Virus record (IMG/VR): IMGVR_UViG_3300009537_000017
Location: 1 to 51,776 of that record
Source: a virus
Length of the DNA stretch: 51,776 nt
Reading direction: 5' to 3' (one strand)
The translations under genes were made by a program, and so were the position numbers. Below the pieces are notes generated by a model. It saw only the letters and a list, made by a program, of their open reading frames with translations, made no database searches and had not been told where the DNA came from. Shown here one piece after another: positions 30,530 to 40,070 of the stretch (position 1 is the stretch's first letter; every line of letters begins with the position of its first letter).

Positions 30530-32035
30530 ATGGCTTGGGATAAGGGATTTAATTTTAGAGAGACATCAGGGTATGTAACAGACGGGACAAACGAGACTTA
30601 TGTTCTTGGCGATACATATCCAACAACAAGGAATGGATGCACTTTTGGTTGGAGTTCTGCACCAGATTTGGTAAGAGATAGAAATAGCGGGCTTGACAGA
30701 AGGCTGGCAGGGCAAAACCAGAAAGCGAATAACAGCAGCCCGATTAATTTCAGGGTTGATTTGCCTGCTACTGGTGATTATACGATTGACCTTGCTTTAG
30801 GGCAGCCGACATTTGGCTGCGAGATTGCAGAAGAGACGAGAGATGATTCTACTTTATTACATACTTACGATAATAACACAATCGGGACTTCTCAATGGAT
30901 AGATGCAACTGATGTGGTAAGAACATCTGCGACAGATTGGGTTAGCAATCATACAACGGAACAGAAGACTTTTGCTACTACTATTTTTAGATTATATATG
31001 GGCGTTTTAACTTATACATACTCATCTGTTGTTGCACATATTTTTTTAAGTCAGGTAGGCGGCGGGGGTGGATTAATTAAGTTAATTGCAGAAACCTTGC
31101 AAATACCTGATTCAAATTATAAAACCATGACACTTAGAAGATATAAAGCCGAAACTGAAAGTATTGTAGATGGAAATCTTCGTATAGTTACTTTAAGACG
31201 TATAGTATCCGAGATGATACAGATTGTAGATAGCTCTTTGCGTAGTTTTAGTTTAAGACGCTATAGTTCCGAGACTCTGCAAATACTTGATTCGTTATTT
31301 AAAAAATTATCCTTGAATAGGATGGTTTCAGAAACCTTGCAGATTACAGAATCTGTTTTAAATTATATACAAAAGTTATTAACAAAGATTGCTAATGAAA
31401 CATTGCAAATATCTGAGGCAGTTTTAAGGATACTGCTTATTAGAAAATTTATTTCAGAAACTTTACAGATAGCTGAATTAATCCAGCGTAATATATCTAT
31501 CAGAAAAGGTATATCTGAGATTCAGCAAATAACCGACTCAATATCGAAAGCTGTTTTATTTAGAAGGATGGTCTCTGAGACAATACAAATAAGCGACCAA
31601 GTTATAAGAAGCGTTTTAGGCGCGATGATTAGAATAGCTTCAGAAACTTTGCAAATAACAGAAGGTATTTTAAGACAGATTTCTTTTCGTAGAGTTATCA
31701 ATGAGACTGAAACCATACTTGAAGGAATAGGCAGGCAAATTTATTTTCGTAAAGTTATATCAGAGATAGAGCGTGTGAGTGATAGTATTATTAATAACAA
31801 ATTCTTTACTAAGATTATAAATGAAGCAGTTAATATCACGGAACAGATAAGGAGCTGGCTCGGGGTTTTAGGAGCAGGGCTAATTAAAATGGTTGATGAA
31901 ACTATTCGCATTATAGATATTGGCGCTATCTTTAAGACCATATATCAAAGAGGCAAACAAGTAATAGTTTTTACAGTAGATAATGTTAAGAGGATATTTA
32001 CAGTAGATAATGTTAAGAGGATATTCTATGGCTAA
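30530..32035 (+). CDS. Repeat-rich structural (fibre-like) protein
   Basis: 501 residues. The N-terminal 170 residues look like a compact beta domain. From about 185 a repeat of roughly 20-26 residues recurs about a dozen times with the consensus SETLQI.DS..R..SLRR, alternating helices or strands in a regular rod. The end is a duplicated FTVDNVKRI. Likely a virion fibre or decoration protein; the exact position is unknown. It is placed before the head genes rather than with the tail. Confidence 0.65.
   Translation: MAWDKGFNFRETSGYVTDGTNETYVLGDTYPTTRNGCTFGWSSAPDLVRDRNSGLDRRLAGQNQKANNSSPINFRVDLPATGDYTIDLALGQPTFGCEIAEETRDDSTLLHTYDNNTIGTSQWIDATDVVRTSATDWVSNHTTEQKTFATTIFRLYMGVLTYTYSSVVAHIFLSQVGGGGGLIKLIAETLQIPDSNYKTMTLRRYKAETESIVDGNLRIVTLRRIVSEMIQIVDSSLRSFSLRRYSSETLQILDSLFKKLSLNRMVSETLQITESVLNYIQKLLTKIANETLQISEAVLRILLIRKFISETLQIAELIQRNISIRKGISEIQQITDSISKAVLFRRMVSETIQISDQVIRSVLGAMIRIASETLQITEGILRQISFRRVINETETILEGIGRQIYFRKVISEIERVSDSIINNKFFTKIINEAVNITEQIRSWLGVLGAGLIKMVDETIRIIDIGAIFKTIYQRGKQVIVFTVDNVKRIFTVDNVKRIFYG
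31970..32023 (+). repeat. 27-bp perfect tandem duplication
   Basis: tttacagtagataatgttaa plus gaggata is present twice head to tail at 31970-31996 and 31997-32023, encoding a doubled FTVDNVKRI at the C-terminus of the repeat protein. Recent slippage is likely. Confidence 0.95.
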
Positions 32036-32159
32036 AGAGACGATTAAGTCAAACGAAAAAATAATAGGGGTATTAATTAAAGCAAATGGTAGAAAGAAAG
32101 TTATCAAGGGCAATACTTATTACAAAACAATTAATTTTCTAAGGAGGGTATTTAAATGA
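32028..32159 (+). CDS. 43-residue basic protein
   Basis: ATG lies inside the end of the preceding gene; the stop overlaps the next ATG. Lys-rich (KANGRKKVIKGNTYYKT). No family recognised. Confidence 0.45.
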   Translation: MAKETIKSNEKIIGVLIKANGRKKVIKGNTYYKTINFLRRVFK

Positions 32160-32686
32160 GGATATTGGATATTGATTCAGATTTTCAGTTTTTCAAAGAG
32201 AACAGTAAAATAGGGAACTGTCTTGCAGTGCTTATTAACGAAAAGACAGGCAAGAAGAATTATATCTGGGGCAGTAATATTGTTACATTGACCGGTAATC
32301 GCTGGTATGCAACAAGAGCGGCAAATGAAGCATCTAATTTTCAAGTAATAGCATTGAGACTCGGAATTAACAGCACAGCAGTTTCCAATACCGATTCAGA
32401 TGTTGGAACATCATTTACAAGTTGCGGATTATCAATAGACACTGGCTATCCTATGACAAGTGATGCAGATACAGATAATACTGGTAGAGGCAGCACAGTT
32501 AATACATGGCGGATAACTTATGCAACAACAGATGTAAGTCAGGTAGGTATTATAGAGCTTGTGCTTGCTGATAGTAAAACCGCTCCGACAAATATTTTAA
32601 ATAGAGCCAAGTTTGCAGCAGCCTTTGATAAAACAGCAGCAGATACTTTAAAGGTCTTTGTAAATCATACACTAACAGGCGTGTGA
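32156..32686 (+). CDS. Hypothetical structural protein
   Basis: 176 beta-rich residues with many Ser/Thr/Asn (WYATRAANEASNFQVIALRLG; NTWRITYATTDVSQVGIIELVLAD). AAGGAGGG precedes the start. The composition resembles virion decoration or fibre-associated proteins; no family was recognised. Confidence 0.6.
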   Translation: MRILDIDSDFQFFKENSKIGNCLAVLINEKTGKKNYIWGSNIVTLTGNRWYATRAANEASNFQVIALRLGINSTAVSNTDSDVGTSFTSCGLSIDTGYPMTSDADTDNTGRGSTVNTWRITYATTDVSQVGIIELVLADSKTAPTNILNRAKFAAAFDKTAADTLKVFVNHTLTGV

Positions 32687-32718
32687 GATTTTATACTTGC
32701 TTTTAATAGAGAGGCAAT

Positions 32719-33054
32719 ATGATTGAAGTATTTTATATAGGGCAAGATGATAGATTGCCATACTATAGAGTGCAGATACGGGATAATAACGGCCCCTATT
32801 CTTTGAGCGAAGTTCTATCAGCAGAATTTTATTTAAAGAATGTTAGCACAAATTCTGTAATTATTAGCGCAGCAGCAATGAATATTGTTGATATTTTAAA
32901 CGGCGTCGTGGAATATCACTGGGCGGTAGCAGATACGGCAGTTATTGCGGAATATGCGGCAAGAGTATTGCTCAAAACGGCATCAGGTGAATATTCATTC
33001 CCGCGAAACGGAATTGCAAAAATTGTTGTAGAGGAAAAATACTCTGATGATTAG
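32719..33054 (+). CDS. Ig-like small structural protein
   Basis: 111 residues, beta-rich. LPYYRVQIRDNNGPYSLSEVLSAEFYLKN and VVEYHWAVADTAVIAEYAARV resemble the BppU/Ig-like N-domain found in phage baseplate and decoration proteins. Directly before portal. Confidence 0.55.
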   Translation: MIEVFYIGQDDRLPYYRVQIRDNNGPYSLSEVLSAEFYLKNVSTNSVIISAAAMNIVDILNGVVEYHWAVADTAVIAEYAARVLLKTASGEYSFPRNGIAKIVVEEKYSDD

Positions 33055-33059
33055 GAGCG

Positions 33060-34433
33060 ATGTTGAATATATTATCTAAGATTGCAAACGGATTTAAAAA
33101 TTTAACAACAAAATGGAGCAGGACAACCAGCGTTATATTGCCCGGAGGTTCCGGCGCCATTTGGAAGCCAAGAGATTATGATACCTTTGCGCAAGAAGCA
33201 TATTTAACAAATGTAATTTCTTTCCGATGCATTGATGAAATTGCAAAAGCAGTTGAATCGGTAAATTGGTATTTAGAGAGATTTAAAAAAGATGGTTCCA
33301 CAGAGGAAGTTACAGATCATCCGATTTTAGAAATTATGTATAAACCGAATCCTGAATATTCATGGGGCGAATTAATATATAGCCATATTGCTTTTGGAAT
33401 TATTGCCGGTAATGCTTACATGGAGGCAATCGCTCCAGAATCAGGGCCGAATAAGGGTATAGCTAAAGAATTATGGTCAATAAGACCGGATAGAATGTCA
33501 ATATTGGTAAATCCTTTAACTGGCCTGCGTACTGGTTATGAATATCAGGGACCAAGCGGTAGAAATGTTAAATGGCAAATAGACCCAATAACAAATAAAA
33601 GCCCGATTTGGCACATGAAAATGTTTCATCCTTTAAATGATTTTTATGGAGCGAGTGTAATAGAGCCTGCGGCGAGGGAAATTGACACATCAAATGAAGC
33701 TATGGAATGGAATAAAAATCTTCTACAAAATGCAGGCAGACCGGGCATGATATTCACTTTTAAAAACACCCTTGGAGATACTGAGTATAACCGTTTAGAA
33801 AAGAAAATGCGGGAGAAATATAGCGGCCCAAGAAATGTCGCCAAGAATATGATTTTAGAAGGTGATGCAACAGTTACTCCTTATGGTTTTACGCCCGCTG
33901 AAATGGATTTTATAGAAGGCAATAGAGAACTTGCAAGGCGAATTTGTTTAGGTTTCGGAGTGCCGCCAATGTTGTTAGGCATCCCAGGCGACAATACATA
34001 TTCAAATTATCAGGAAGCAAGATTGGCTTTTTGGGAAAATACAATATTTTTTTATATGAAGAGATTTGCTAATGGTTTTTCGCATTGGCAATTTCAATCA
34101 TCAGAAAGAATAATGCTTAAACCTGATTATGACAGCATTCATGCTTTAGAATCAAGAAGAAAAGAACAATTTGAAAAGGCGGAGGGAAGCGATTTTCTTA
34201 CAATTAATGAAAAACGAGCCATGACAGGATATGAGAAATATCAGAATGTTCTTGAGGGGTCTGATGGAAACGATCCCGCTGATACTATATATCAGAACGC
34301 CTCTATGATGCCATTGACAAACGAAATGCCCGACTTAACGGAGCTATATGGAAATGAGGAAGATATTATTGACGCTGAAAATGAAGAAGAAGAAAATAAC
34401 CCTAAAAAGAAACCCAAAAAGGATAAGGCATGA
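33060..34433 (+). CDS. Portal protein, HK97 family
   Basis: 457 residues. SFRCIDEIAKAVESVNWYLERF, GNAYMEAIAPESGPNKGIAKELWSIRPDRM, HMKMFHPLNDFYGASVIEPAARE and LCLGFGVPPMLLGIPGDNTYSNYQEARLAFW-like segments are the family signature. The acidic and basic tail is normal. Forms the dodecameric DNA gate; overlaps the next gene. Confidence 0.92.
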   Translation: MLNILSKIANGFKNLTTKWSRTTSVILPGGSGAIWKPRDYDTFAQEAYLTNVISFRCIDEIAKAVESVNWYLERFKKDGSTEEVTDHPILEIMYKPNPEYSWGELIYSHIAFGIIAGNAYMEAIAPESGPNKGIAKELWSIRPDRMSILVNPLTGLRTGYEYQGPSGRNVKWQIDPITNKSPIWHMKMFHPLNDFYGASVIEPAAREIDTSNEAMEWNKNLLQNAGRPGMIFTFKNTLGDTEYNRLEKKMREKYSGPRNVAKNMILEGDATVTPYGFTPAEMDFIEGNRELARRICLGFGVPPMLLGIPGDNTYSNYQEARLAFWENTIFFYMKRFANGFSHWQFQSSERIMLKPDYDSIHALESRRKEQFEKAEGSDFLTINEKRAMTGYEKYQNVLEGSDGNDPADTIYQNASMMPLTNEMPDLTELYGNEEDIIDAENEEEENNPKKKPKKDKA

Positions 34434-35224
34434 TATTTAATATTTCAGAAAATGCCGCAGGCAAAATGCAGATGATAATTATAAGAAAACAATATATGAT
34501 TGAAAGGTCTTTTAGAAAGAAAATAAGGGATATTTTAAATGAACAATATAAAATCCTTGCAAATCATGCAAGAAGTGATATATTGAATGTAGAAACAACT
34601 ATTGATTCCATGCGAGGCTATATGCTTAAAGCCATTTCACAGCAATATACCAAAATCGGCGCAGTCTTTTTTCCATGGATTCAAAGAGAATTTTTGCAGC
34701 AAAATAAAAAAAATATTGAAGCTCCTGAATATAAAGGCATGGCAGAGGAGTTTTGGAGAGCATTTCATATCTGGACATTAAATCTTGCAACTAAAAAGGT
34801 TAATGATATAAATAAAACTACAAAAAAATTAATTAGGAAAGTTATACAAGATACAGCAAATGAAGGTGGTTCTTATGATGTAATCGCTGAGAATATAATA
34901 AAGCAGGCAAGGGGAATCAATAAAAGTAGAGCTATGCGTATTGCAAGAACAGAGGTTCATGCCGCATCAGTGCAGGCTATAGATGAATCAGTGAAATCAA
35001 CGAGAGTTAAATTTGATAAAATCTGGACGGCAAAAATTGATGAACGAACAAGGATTGACCATAAAAAAGTTAATGGTCAACGGAGGGCTCAAACGGATTA
35101 TTTTGATGTGGGCGGTGAAAAACTTATGATGCCCGGAGACCCAAAGGGTAGCGCAGGCAATATTGTTAACTGTAGATGCGTAGCCAGATATGTAAATAAA
35201 GAATTGCAAAGGTATTTTATATGA
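34430..35224 (+). CDS. MuF-like minor head protein
   Basis: 264 residues. The C-terminal SPP1 gp7/MuF domain is clear: RIARTEVHAASVQAIDES, KIWTAKIDERTRIDHKKVNGQ and GNIVNCRCVARY. It joins portal during head assembly and may be ejected. N-terminal half helical. Confidence 0.88.
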   Translation: MIFNISENAAGKMQMIIIRKQYMIERSFRKKIRDILNEQYKILANHARSDILNVETTIDSMRGYMLKAISQQYTKIGAVFFPWIQREFLQQNKKNIEAPEYKGMAEEFWRAFHIWTLNLATKKVNDINKTTKKLIRKVIQDTANEGGSYDVIAENIIKQARGINKSRAMRIARTEVHAASVQAIDESVKSTRVKFDKIWTAKIDERTRIDHKKVNGQRRAQTDYFDVGGEKLMMPGDPKGSAGNIVNCRCVARYVNKELQRYFI

Positions 35225-35319
35225 ACGAAGTTGATAAGAAAATAATAATTGATGCTTTAAAATTATTAGAGGGATTGAAAAAGAAATTACATGAGATATT
35301 AAAAACAGAAATAAAGTAA
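35221..35319 (+). CDS. 32-residue hypothetical helical protein
   Basis: ATGA-coupled to the MuF-like gene; helical MNEVDKKIIIDALKLLEGLK. Too short for family assignment. A terminator follows. Confidence 0.4.
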   Translation: MNEVDKKIIIDALKLLEGLKKKLHEILKTEIK

Positions 35320-35346
35320 TTGTCTACCCCTTAAAATAGTAAGGGC

Positions 35347-35383
35347 AAAGGCCATTTTATCTTAAAGATAGAATGGCTTTTTT
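35347..35383 (+). terminator. Intra-operon rho-independent terminator
   Basis: AAAGGCCATTTTATCT (35347-35362) pairs with AGATAGAATGGCTTT (35366-35380), with one G-U, and is followed by a T-run. Located between the portal/MuF genes and the protease, it may tune the portal-to-capsid ratio. Confidence 0.8.
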
Positions 35384-35397
35384 ATTTTGGAGGTCTT

Positions 35398-36114
35398 ATG
35401 GCGATAAAAATAGATGAAACGCTTGATTTTGCAATTGAAATTAAAAAAGATGATATAACAGCAGAAGGAATGTTTAAAGGTTATGCATCAACCTTTAACG
35501 GCCCGCCTGATAGTGTGGGTGATATTGTCGCTCCGGGAGCATTTAGAAAAACTGTAAAAAATCAAGGCAGGAATGGCACAGGCATTGCGTTATTATGGTC
35601 GCATGATTCAAGGTATCCTATCGGAGCATGGTCGCTAATTAAAGAAGATGAAAAAGGATTATATGTAGAAGGCTTAATAGAGCCTTCATCTTCCCCCGGC
35701 GGCATACCAGTTTTAAAAGTTATGAGGCTTGGCGGAATTAAAGGAATGTCTATCGGATTTAATACAGTAAATTATGAAATAGATGATAAAAAGAAAATCA
35801 GGACATTAAAAGAAGTAGATTTATGGGAAATTTCACTTTGCACTTTCCCAGCTAATACCCGCGCATCGGTTACAAGCGTTAAAGATATTCTTGCAGCAAA
35901 GACGGAGCGGGAACTTGAAAACGCCCTGCGGGAAGCAGGTCTATCAAGAGAAGCATCAAAATATATTATTGCATTGACAAGACAAGGTTTGCGGGATGCA
36001 AACAAATCTGAAAGCAATAATAGAGGTATGAACACAATACTAACAGAGCTGCGAAGGATTAATACGGAACTCTCTATTGGAGAGATTCAAAATGCAATTA
36101 GGATGAATTTTTAA
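35398..36114 (+). CDS. Prohead protease, HK97 family
   Basis: 238 residues. GYASTFNGPPDSVGDIVAPGAF, ALLWSHD (catalytic His) and IKGMSIGF (catalytic Ser) are the U35/S78 family signatures. Processes the scaffold (delta) part of the capsid protein encoded next. Confidence 0.92.
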   Translation: MAIKIDETLDFAIEIKKDDITAEGMFKGYASTFNGPPDSVGDIVAPGAFRKTVKNQGRNGTGIALLWSHDSRYPIGAWSLIKEDEKGLYVEGLIEPSSSPGGIPVLKVMRLGGIKGMSIGFNTVNYEIDDKKKIRTLKEVDLWEISLCTFPANTRASVTSVKDILAAKTERELENALREAGLSREASKYIIALTRQGLRDANKSESNNRGMNTILTELRRINTELSIGEIQNAIRMNF

Positions 36115-36131
36115 ACAAGGAGGCAATTAGA

Positions 36132-37580
36132 ATGAATAAAACAGGTAAAATAAATATTTCTTATGGAAAGCCGATTATAGAAACAAAAGAAGAAGGCGAA
36201 ACTTCTTTTCAGACAAAAGAACCCGAAGTTCATGCCGAAGTCTTGAAAGAAATAAAAAGACTCGGCGAGAATACAAAAGCACAGATTACAGAAATGCAAA
36301 GCAATTATAAAAAGCTCAAAGATGCCGTAGATACAGGCTCTCAGGATGTAGTCAAAAAAGCTGAAATATCCAAGTTGACTGAGGATATTGTAACAAGGCA
36401 GGAGAATCTTGAAAAAACTCAAACAGAGCGCATGGATAATATAGAATTGCTTGCAAAAAGAATGGCAACCTCCGGTGGATTTGACGGCGGCGCTGAATCA
36501 AAATTATTTCAAGAGGCAAAACAATTCCGCATACATCAATTAATATCCAGTAAAAAGCTGCCAAAAACAGGCATTAATGATTCAGATGTTAACATTGCGG
36601 AATATAAAGAATATCAAAAGGCATTTAATCTTTATCTCAGGATAGATGAAAAAACAATTCCTGTTTATGCGCCTGAATCGTATAAATATCTTACGGTAGG
36701 CAGCGATCCTGATGGCGGCATACTTGTAACGCCTGCAATGAGCAATAGAATCGTAGAGCGTATTTGGGAAATTGACCCTATTAGACAGCTTGCATCAGTA
36801 GAGGCAATTGGCACAGATGCATTGGAAATGTTGGAGGACCTTGGACAATTTAGCGTTGATTGGGAAGGTGAAACAGTTGCAACAAGTGTTAAAGCAACAT
36901 CGCAATGGAGTAAAAAAAGGATTCCTGTGCATATTCAGAGCGCAAGACCATTTGCAACACAATCTCAAATTGATGATGCCTCAATAAATATAGAGGACTG
37001 GATTGCAAAAAAAGTCTCTGACAAATTCGGCAGATCAGAGGCGGCTGCTTTTGTGAGCGGCAATGGAGTTAATAAGCCAAGGGGCTTTTTGACTTATGCT
37101 GATTATTCAGGCACAAAAGGAGATGGCGGGGTTAATCTCGGACAGATTGAACAGAGAGTATCAGGCGCCGCAGCAGCAATAACGACTGATGCTTTAATTA
37201 CATTAAAATATTCTCTGGTTGAAGATTTGCTCGCCAGAGGCACTTGGCTTGCTAATAGGCTTACAGTTGCAGAAATAATGAAATTAAAAGACGGCGATGG
37301 TCAATATATCTGGAGACCGGGATTAACAGAAGGTCAGCCATCAACCCTTTTAGGATTGCCATTTAGAATGTCAACTTCTATGCCGACAATAGCGGCAGGC
37401 GCATTAGCATTGGCTCTTGCTGACTGGAGAGAGGCATATCAGATTGTTGATAGGCAGGGAATTACTATACAGAGGGATCCATATACACAAAAGCCTTTCG
37501 TGGAATTTTACACGAGGCGTAGGGTCGGTGGCGATATAGTGAATTTTCAGGCAATAAAGCTATTAGTTATAAGTGCATAA
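36132..37580 (+). CDS. Major capsid protein, HK97 fold
   Basis: 482 residues. Residues 1-115 are a charged coiled coil (KLTEDIVTRQENLEKTQTER), the delta/scaffold domain removed by the protease. The remainder has WEGETVATSVKATSQWSKKRIPVHIQSA, AAAFVSGNGVNKPRGFLTY and the C-terminal GDIVNFQAIKLLV typical of HK97-type capsids. GGAGGCAATTAG ribosome site. Confidence 0.92.
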   Translation: MNKTGKINISYGKPIIETKEEGETSFQTKEPEVHAEVLKEIKRLGENTKAQITEMQSNYKKLKDAVDTGSQDVVKKAEISKLTEDIVTRQENLEKTQTERMDNIELLAKRMATSGGFDGGAESKLFQEAKQFRIHQLISSKKLPKTGINDSDVNIAEYKEYQKAFNLYLRIDEKTIPVYAPESYKYLTVGSDPDGGILVTPAMSNRIVERIWEIDPIRQLASVEAIGTDALEMLEDLGQFSVDWEGETVATSVKATSQWSKKRIPVHIQSARPFATQSQIDDASINIEDWIAKKVSDKFGRSEAAAFVSGNGVNKPRGFLTYADYSGTKGDGGVNLGQIEQRVSGAAAAITTDALITLKYSLVEDLLARGTWLANRLTVAEIMKLKDGDGQYIWRPGLTEGQPSTLLGLPFRMSTSMPTIAAGALALALADWREAYQIVDRQGITIQRDPYTQKPFVEFYTRRRVGGDIVNFQAIKLLVISA

Positions 37581-37604
37581 TTTAAAATAAAGGAGGATTT
37601 ACAA

Positions 37605-38096
37605 ATGAATATAAGAGAAACTTTCAGTTATTTTAGCCATTTGCCTGCTTGCAATGGAGCGGCAAATGGATTGCTCGCAGCCTCTAACACAGGCGCAGAC
37701 ATTAATAGGCAGGGATACGATAGTCTGACATTCCATATCAATATTAGAGCGATGTCAACAGCAGTAGTTCCCGCAACATCATATTGGTATGTGCGTATGC
37801 AGCATACAGATGCCTCGGCTCTTGGGCTTGGGCCTTCTGATTATGCAGATTGCGCCAGCATAGATGCTATCAGAATAAATTCATTGGCTATGACAAGCGG
37901 TATATTTATTATAAACGCAAGCACAATGAGTGGGACTGTCGTGCCTCTCGGTTATAGAGGCAACAAGCAATATGTCAGGGTTTTGATTTCAACAACAGGC
38001 GCAATGGCTGCAGCTACATCAGGTGTTATACATATAACAGCATTGCTCGGACATGCAGAAAATTGGCCGGTTCAAACACCGAATCTTGATGCTTAA
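37605..38096 (+). CDS. Putative capsid decoration protein
   Basis: 163 residues, beta-rich, hydrophobic and small residues dominate (YDSLTFHINIRAMSTAVVPATSY; YRGNKQYVRVLISTTGAMA). Position immediately after the capsid gene with a strong AGGAGG site and a terminator after it suggests a high-copy head protein. No family seen. Confidence 0.6.
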   Translation: MNIRETFSYFSHLPACNGAANGLLAASNTGADINRQGYDSLTFHINIRAMSTAVVPATSYWYVRMQHTDASALGLGPSDYADCASIDAIRINSLAMTSGIFIINASTMSGTVVPLGYRGNKQYVRVLISTTGAMAAATSGVIHITALLGHAENWPVQTPNLDA

Positions 38097-38124
38097 TTTG
38101 CATTAAGGTATTATAAACTCAAAT

Positions 38125-38154
38125 GGGGCGGTGAGTTATTCCGCCCCGCTTTTT
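38125..38154 (+). terminator. Rho-independent terminator after capsid genes
   Basis: GGGGCGG (38125-38131) and CCGCCCC (38141-38147) with a 9-nt loop, followed by GCTTTTT. A typical stop or attenuator placed after the highly expressed capsid genes. Confidence 0.88.
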
Positions 38155-38167
38155 AAAGGAGATTACA

Positions 38168-38689
38168 ATGGGATTATTTGATAAATTTCAAGCTTTGGTT
38201 GGTAGAGATCAAGGCGCAAGCAGATTATTTGTAAGGATTGGAGGCTTTTTCAATGTGGGCGATGAAGCTACCGCTGATGGGACAGATATAACAGGATTAC
38301 AATTAAAAAATATGCTATTAGGCCAATTGACACGGACTACTTATGCAATAGCCAGCGCTACTTTAGCGGTTAGCGTTATGACTCCTAAATACGGACTATT
38401 TTTATTTAGCGCAGCAGCAGGCGTAAGCACATGTTCAATAAAATTGCCGTCAGCAGAACCGGGCGCAGTATTGCAATTAAATTTAGGCGCCATACAATCA
38501 GATTTTCAGATTCTTGCGGGTAATAGTCCATCAATCGCGGGTATTAGGGGTTCAGACTTATCAAGGATAAATATTGTCAATGGGTCTGTGAACTCCGCTT
38601 ACTTGGAATTAGGATGCTATACGCAGGGTGAATGGCAGGTTGTAAGAACGTCAAATAGAACAGGAGTTATAGAAAGACCATCGTCTTAA
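38168..38689 (+). CDS. Hypothetical head-region protein
   Basis: 173 residues. The central beta-rich part (YGLFLFSAAAGVSTCSIKLPSAEPGAVLQLNLG) resembles small beta-barrel decoration folds. No family recognised. AAGGAGATT precedes the start. Confidence 0.55.
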   Translation: MGLFDKFQALVGRDQGASRLFVRIGGFFNVGDEATADGTDITGLQLKNMLLGQLTRTTYAIASATLAVSVMTPKYGLFLFSAAAGVSTCSIKLPSAEPGAVLQLNLGAIQSDFQILAGNSPSIAGIRGSDLSRINIVNGSVNSAYLELGCYTQGEWQVVRTSNRTGVIERPSS

Positions 38690-38712
38690 TTCTTAATAAG
38701 GAGGCAATAAAT

Positions 38713-38964
38713 ATGAAAATTGAAATGCTAAGGTCAGCGCCGGGCTCAGCGGATGGAATCCGCCATATATTTTATGAAAAGGGCAAACAATATAACATGC
38801 AAACAGAGAGGGAAATAGCCCTTGCGAAAACTTTTATTAAATTAGGATATGCCTCTATTGAGGGCAAGATGTTATCGCCTGAGTATGAAAATAAAGCAGT
38901 TGTAAAGGAAACCTTGATAACTGAAACTAAGGCAAAGCGTGGAAGGCCGAGAAAGGTTGCTTAA
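38713..38964 (+). CDS. Small head protein with AT-hook-like tail
   Basis: 83 residues. N-terminal MKIEMLRSAPGSADGIRHIFYEKGKQY matches small phage head proteins found before the connector. The C-terminus KRGRPRKVA is an AT-hook core (RGRP), suggesting contact with packaged DNA. Confidence 0.55.
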   Translation: MKIEMLRSAPGSADGIRHIFYEKGKQYNMQTEREIALAKTFIKLGYASIEGKMLSPEYENKAVVKETLITETKAKRGRPRKVA

Positions 38965-39662
38965 TGCGGGAAAATTTCCAATATCCAGACCCTAATTTTA
39001 ATGATAGATTGATTAATCCACAGCCATTAAAATGGGATTATACTTTTAAAGTCAAGACTCCTGCATCTGCCGCTCCTGTTACGCTTGAAGAGGTAAAATT
39101 ATTTGGGCGACTTGATAATATTGATGAGGATTCACTCATTGAAATGTTTATTAAAGGGGCAACACAGGCGGCAGAGGAGTATATGGGTAGGGCAATAATG
39201 CAGCAGACCATTGTTATGAAGATGGATTTTTTTCCCGGCAGTATTGCCCTTGTCCCCACTTATCTTGCATCATCAGCAATGCCTGTGCCTCTTGCAAGGC
39301 CGCCTCTGGTTAATATTACAGAGGTAAGAACATTATATGAGGATGATTCAACAGTTCAGACTTGGCCATTAACAGATTACTATTGGCATACTGGAGATGA
39401 TGCTAAATTTATGATACGAAAAGGCAGCACGCCTCCAATTAATATTGAAAGATATAGAGGCGGTTTTGAAATAGAATATGTTGCAGGCTACGGAAATATA
39501 GGCGATTCAGTTGAAACACAAAGACAGGCAGTACCAATGGCAATTAAGCTCGGCATTATGTTGTGGGCGAATGTAATGTTTTCACAAAGGACAGGCATTA
39601 CAACAGAACCTCCGCCAGATGTGAAAATAGCTTTTGACCCTTATAAAATTATAAGAATATGA
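38964..39662 (+). CDS. Head-tail connector (gp6-like)
   Basis: 232 residues. PVTLEEVKLFGRLDNIDEDSLIEMFIKGATQAAEEYMGRAIMQQT is the gp6-like connector core. TAATG coupling to the previous gene. It should form the ring below portal. Confidence 0.85.
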   Translation: MRENFQYPDPNFNDRLINPQPLKWDYTFKVKTPASAAPVTLEEVKLFGRLDNIDEDSLIEMFIKGATQAAEEYMGRAIMQQTIVMKMDFFPGSIALVPTYLASSAMPVPLARPPLVNITEVRTLYEDDSTVQTWPLTDYYWHTGDDAKFMIRKGSTPPINIERYRGGFEIEYVAGYGNIGDSVETQRQAVPMAIKLGIMLWANVMFSQRTGITTEPPPDVKIAFDPYKIIRI

Positions 39663-40069
39663 CATGGCTCTCTGCAAAACTTAATAAGCGTATACAAATT
39701 ATGAAACAAGAACAAGAGGCAAGTTCAACTGGTGGATTTAAGCAAACATATAATGCTCTTGGAATTGTTTGGGCTGGAATAGAGCCTATATCGGTATCAG
39801 CGGCGGCTTATATAAGAAATGTGCAAATAGAAGATGCGCCGACTCATAAGTTTACAGTACGACGTAATGTTGCAGGGAATATTGATATATACGGAGAGGG
39901 GATTATTAGGGCTGATTATTATGTTTTTTTATTAAAAACGAATATTCCAACTACTGGCAGATTATTTAAAATTTTAACTGCCATGAATGTTAATGAAGAT
40001 GATGAACAGATTCAATTTTTAGCAAAAGAAATGGGTATGCTTGATACCTTGACAGGAGTTATTAAGTAA
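39659..40069 (+). CDS. Head-tail adaptor (head closure)
   Basis: 136 residues. LNKRIQIMKQEQEASSTGGFKQTYNALGIVWAGIEPIS is the head-tail joining family signature, followed by HKFTVRRN and RLFKILTAMNVNEDDEQIQFLAKE. ATGA coupled. Confidence 0.82.
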   Translation: MTWLSAKLNKRIQIMKQEQEASSTGGFKQTYNALGIVWAGIEPISVSAAAYIRNVQIEDAPTHKFTVRRNVAGNIDIYGEGIIRADYYVFLLKTNIPTTGRLFKILTAMNVNEDDEQIQFLAKEMGMLDTLTGVIK

Positions 40070-40070
40070 A

